A stretch of 6,122 nt of DNA from Planctomycetota bacterium (lineage in GTDB: Bacteria; Planctomycetota; Phycisphaerae; FEN-1346), in contig JAPLMO010000494.1 in the NCBI GenBank assembly GCA_026386995.1, forward strand, positions 1 through 6,122, read 5' to 3'. This document shows positions 5,364 through 6,122 of the stretch, in pieces. Within the stretch, counting starts at the first letter, position 1. The number at the start of each line of letters is the position of its first letter. The notes below the pieces were generated by a model. That model worked only from the letters and a program-made list of their open reading frames with translations, was not told the DNA's origin and searched no databases. The position numbers and the translations under genes are program-made.

Positions 5364-6041
5364 TTAGTCGTCTTGCCTTCCGCCCTTGTGCGGGCGGCCG
5401 ACCTTTCTCGCCCGCAGGCACCGGCCCGTGAGTTTCTCGAGGCGGGCGATGAACGCCGCGCTACCGGCCGGGCGGCCGGTGCGGGAACTGGCGCGGATCG
5501 CCTGGACCATGGCGGCATCCTCCCCCGCGCGAAGCCACTTCACCCAGTTTTCGGCCTTGCCGCGCACCTCCAGGCCGCCGGAGAGCAGGGGGTCTTTGCG
5601 CAGGCCCGCGTGGCCGCCGGCGCTCGACCAGGGGTAGCGGTCGGGCCGCAGGATGATTCCGGCCCGCAGGGGGTTTCGCTCGATGAAGCGGATGGCCTCC
5701 CACGCGTGCCGCCTGTCCAGCGGGCAAGATGCGAACCGGCCGGCCCAGACGATGCCGCGGTTCTTGCGCGTCCGGCGGAGGTACGCGGAGTAGTGACTCT
5801 GAAGGGGCATGAGCGCGGCCGCGAGCGACCCGGCCTCCTTCGGCACGGCCACGAGGTGCACGTGGTCAGGCATCAGGCACCAGGCCCGGACCTGGAGGCG
5901 ATGGGCGGCGGCGTAGCCGGTCAGAAGGTCCAGGTACCGGCGGCGGTCCTGGTCGTCGAAGAACAGGGCCTTCCCGCGCCTGGCCCGCAGGACGACATGG
6001 TGCGGCAGTCCGGGAATGACTAACCTTGCCGTGCGTGGCAT
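5364..6041 (-). CDS. REP-associated tyrosine transposase (RAYT, IS200-like Y1 family)
   Basis: A 225-residue HUH-type single-strand DNA transposase of the kind that acts on repetitive extragenic palindromes. It begins MPRTARLVIPGLPHHVVLRARRG, the usual RAYT opening. The metal-binding HUH pair is His60-Val-His62 in MPDHVHLV at 57-64. The nucleophilic tyrosine is probably Tyr87 (or Tyr84) in HYSAYLRR at 83-90, followed by WAGRF at 99-103 and FIERNPLRAGI. The C-terminus, from about residue 197, ends in the basic VGRPHKGGRQDD, again typical. The length is normal for the family, the frame is complete and the catalytic residues are present. No accessory TnpB gene is visible. Its stop is 136 bases before the endonuclease ATG on the same strand, so read-through into the restriction genes is possible. 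The start has no ribosome binding site but lies directly behind a strong promoter. Confidence 0.94.
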   Translation of the reverse strand: MPRTARLVIPGLPHHVVLRARRGKALFFDDQDRRRYLDLLTGYAAAHRLQVRAWCLMPDHVHLVAVPKEAGSLAAALMPLQSHYSAYLRRTRKNRGIVWAGRFASCPLDRRHAWEAIRFIERNPLRAGIILRPDRYPWSSAGGHAGLRKDPLLSGGLEVRGKAENWVKWLRAGEDAAMVQAIRASSRTGRPAGSAAFIARLEKLTGRCLRARKVGRPHKGGRQDD

Positions 6042-6047
6042 GGCCGA

Positions 6048-6076
6048 AGTATACCACCGCTTGGGGGCCGGGTCAA
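6048..6076 (-). promoter_or_regulatory. Near-consensus sigma-70-type promoter of the transposase, apparently leaderless
   Basis: On the minus strand the -35 is TTGACC (6071-6076) and the -10 is TATACT (6048-6053), each 5 of 6 to consensus, with a 17-base spacer. Only TCGGCC separates the -10 from the ATG at 6041, so the expected start of transcription falls on or within a base or two of the start codon. There is no in-frame alternative start further 5' before an in-frame TGA. The mRNA would therefore be leaderless. Confidence 0.6.
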
Positions 6077-6097
6077 CTATAGCAGTTCACGCTTGAC
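6072..6097. repeat. Inverted repeat GTCAA / TTGAC overlapping the transposase -35
   Basis: GTCAA (6072-6076) and TTGAC (6093-6097) are separated by 16 bases. The first arm is the complement of the -35 box. It could be an operator for autoregulation or part of a REP-like sequence at the 5' edge of the transposase gene; the arms are short and chance is possible. Bases 6098-6122 beyond it show only a GTAG at 6099-6102, and then the window ends. Confidence 0.3.
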
Positions 6098-6122
6098 TGT
6101 AGCGAGTGTGTGCGCGGTGGGC

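Noticed and set aside
5364..6041. A complete IS200/IS605 insertion sequence
   Set aside because: There is no TnpB, and the protein has the N- and C-terminal features of a RAYT, which is normally a single-copy domesticated gene; no IS ends could be defined.

Overview
This 6.1 kb window is GC-rich bacterial DNA. I infer a member of the Planctomycetes or a related group, probably an uncultured one. The evidence is the sulfatase-modifying-factor-like protein with a WPFDAAEAKKRQ linker ahead of its domain, the CSP41-like epimerase just behind it, and the hairpin-rich intergenic DNA. This assignment rests on recalled protein style, not on a marker gene.

Left part (1-2052, plus strand): two tightly spaced genes that look native to the host. 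The first is the 3' part of a formylglycine-generating-enzyme-like (SUMF1/EgtB/PvdO) protein running in from the left edge. Four bases after its stop comes an NAD-dependent epimerase/dehydratase of the extended SDR type. Sampled 60-base stretches here are about 70 percent G+C.

Middle part (2053-2681): 629 bases with no credible gene, packed with small dyads and short direct repeats. It holds a REP-like hairpin preceded by GTAG, a perfect 14-bp stem, a 9-bp stem, a bulged hairpin, and three copies of CCCGAATTC next to the start of the following island.

Right part (2682-6041, all minus strand, so read right to left): a REP-associated tyrosine transposase (RAYT), then a restriction endonuclease of the XamI type, then its gamma-type adenine DNA methyltransferase. 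The endonuclease is first and the methyltransferase follows after only 2 bases, so the pair is probably translationally coupled. No controller (C) protein gene is present. A sampled stretch inside the methyltransferase gene is only about 53 percent G+C, which fits horizontal gain of the restriction-modification pair. The RAYT has a near-consensus sigma-70-type promoter placed so that its transcript would begin at or next to the ATG, that is, leaderless.

I see no wholly new system. The points most worth checking are the endonuclease-first gene order, the lack of any GTCGAC site in the window, the leaderless RAYT promoter, and whether the hairpins at 2099-2511 are REP substrates of this RAYT.
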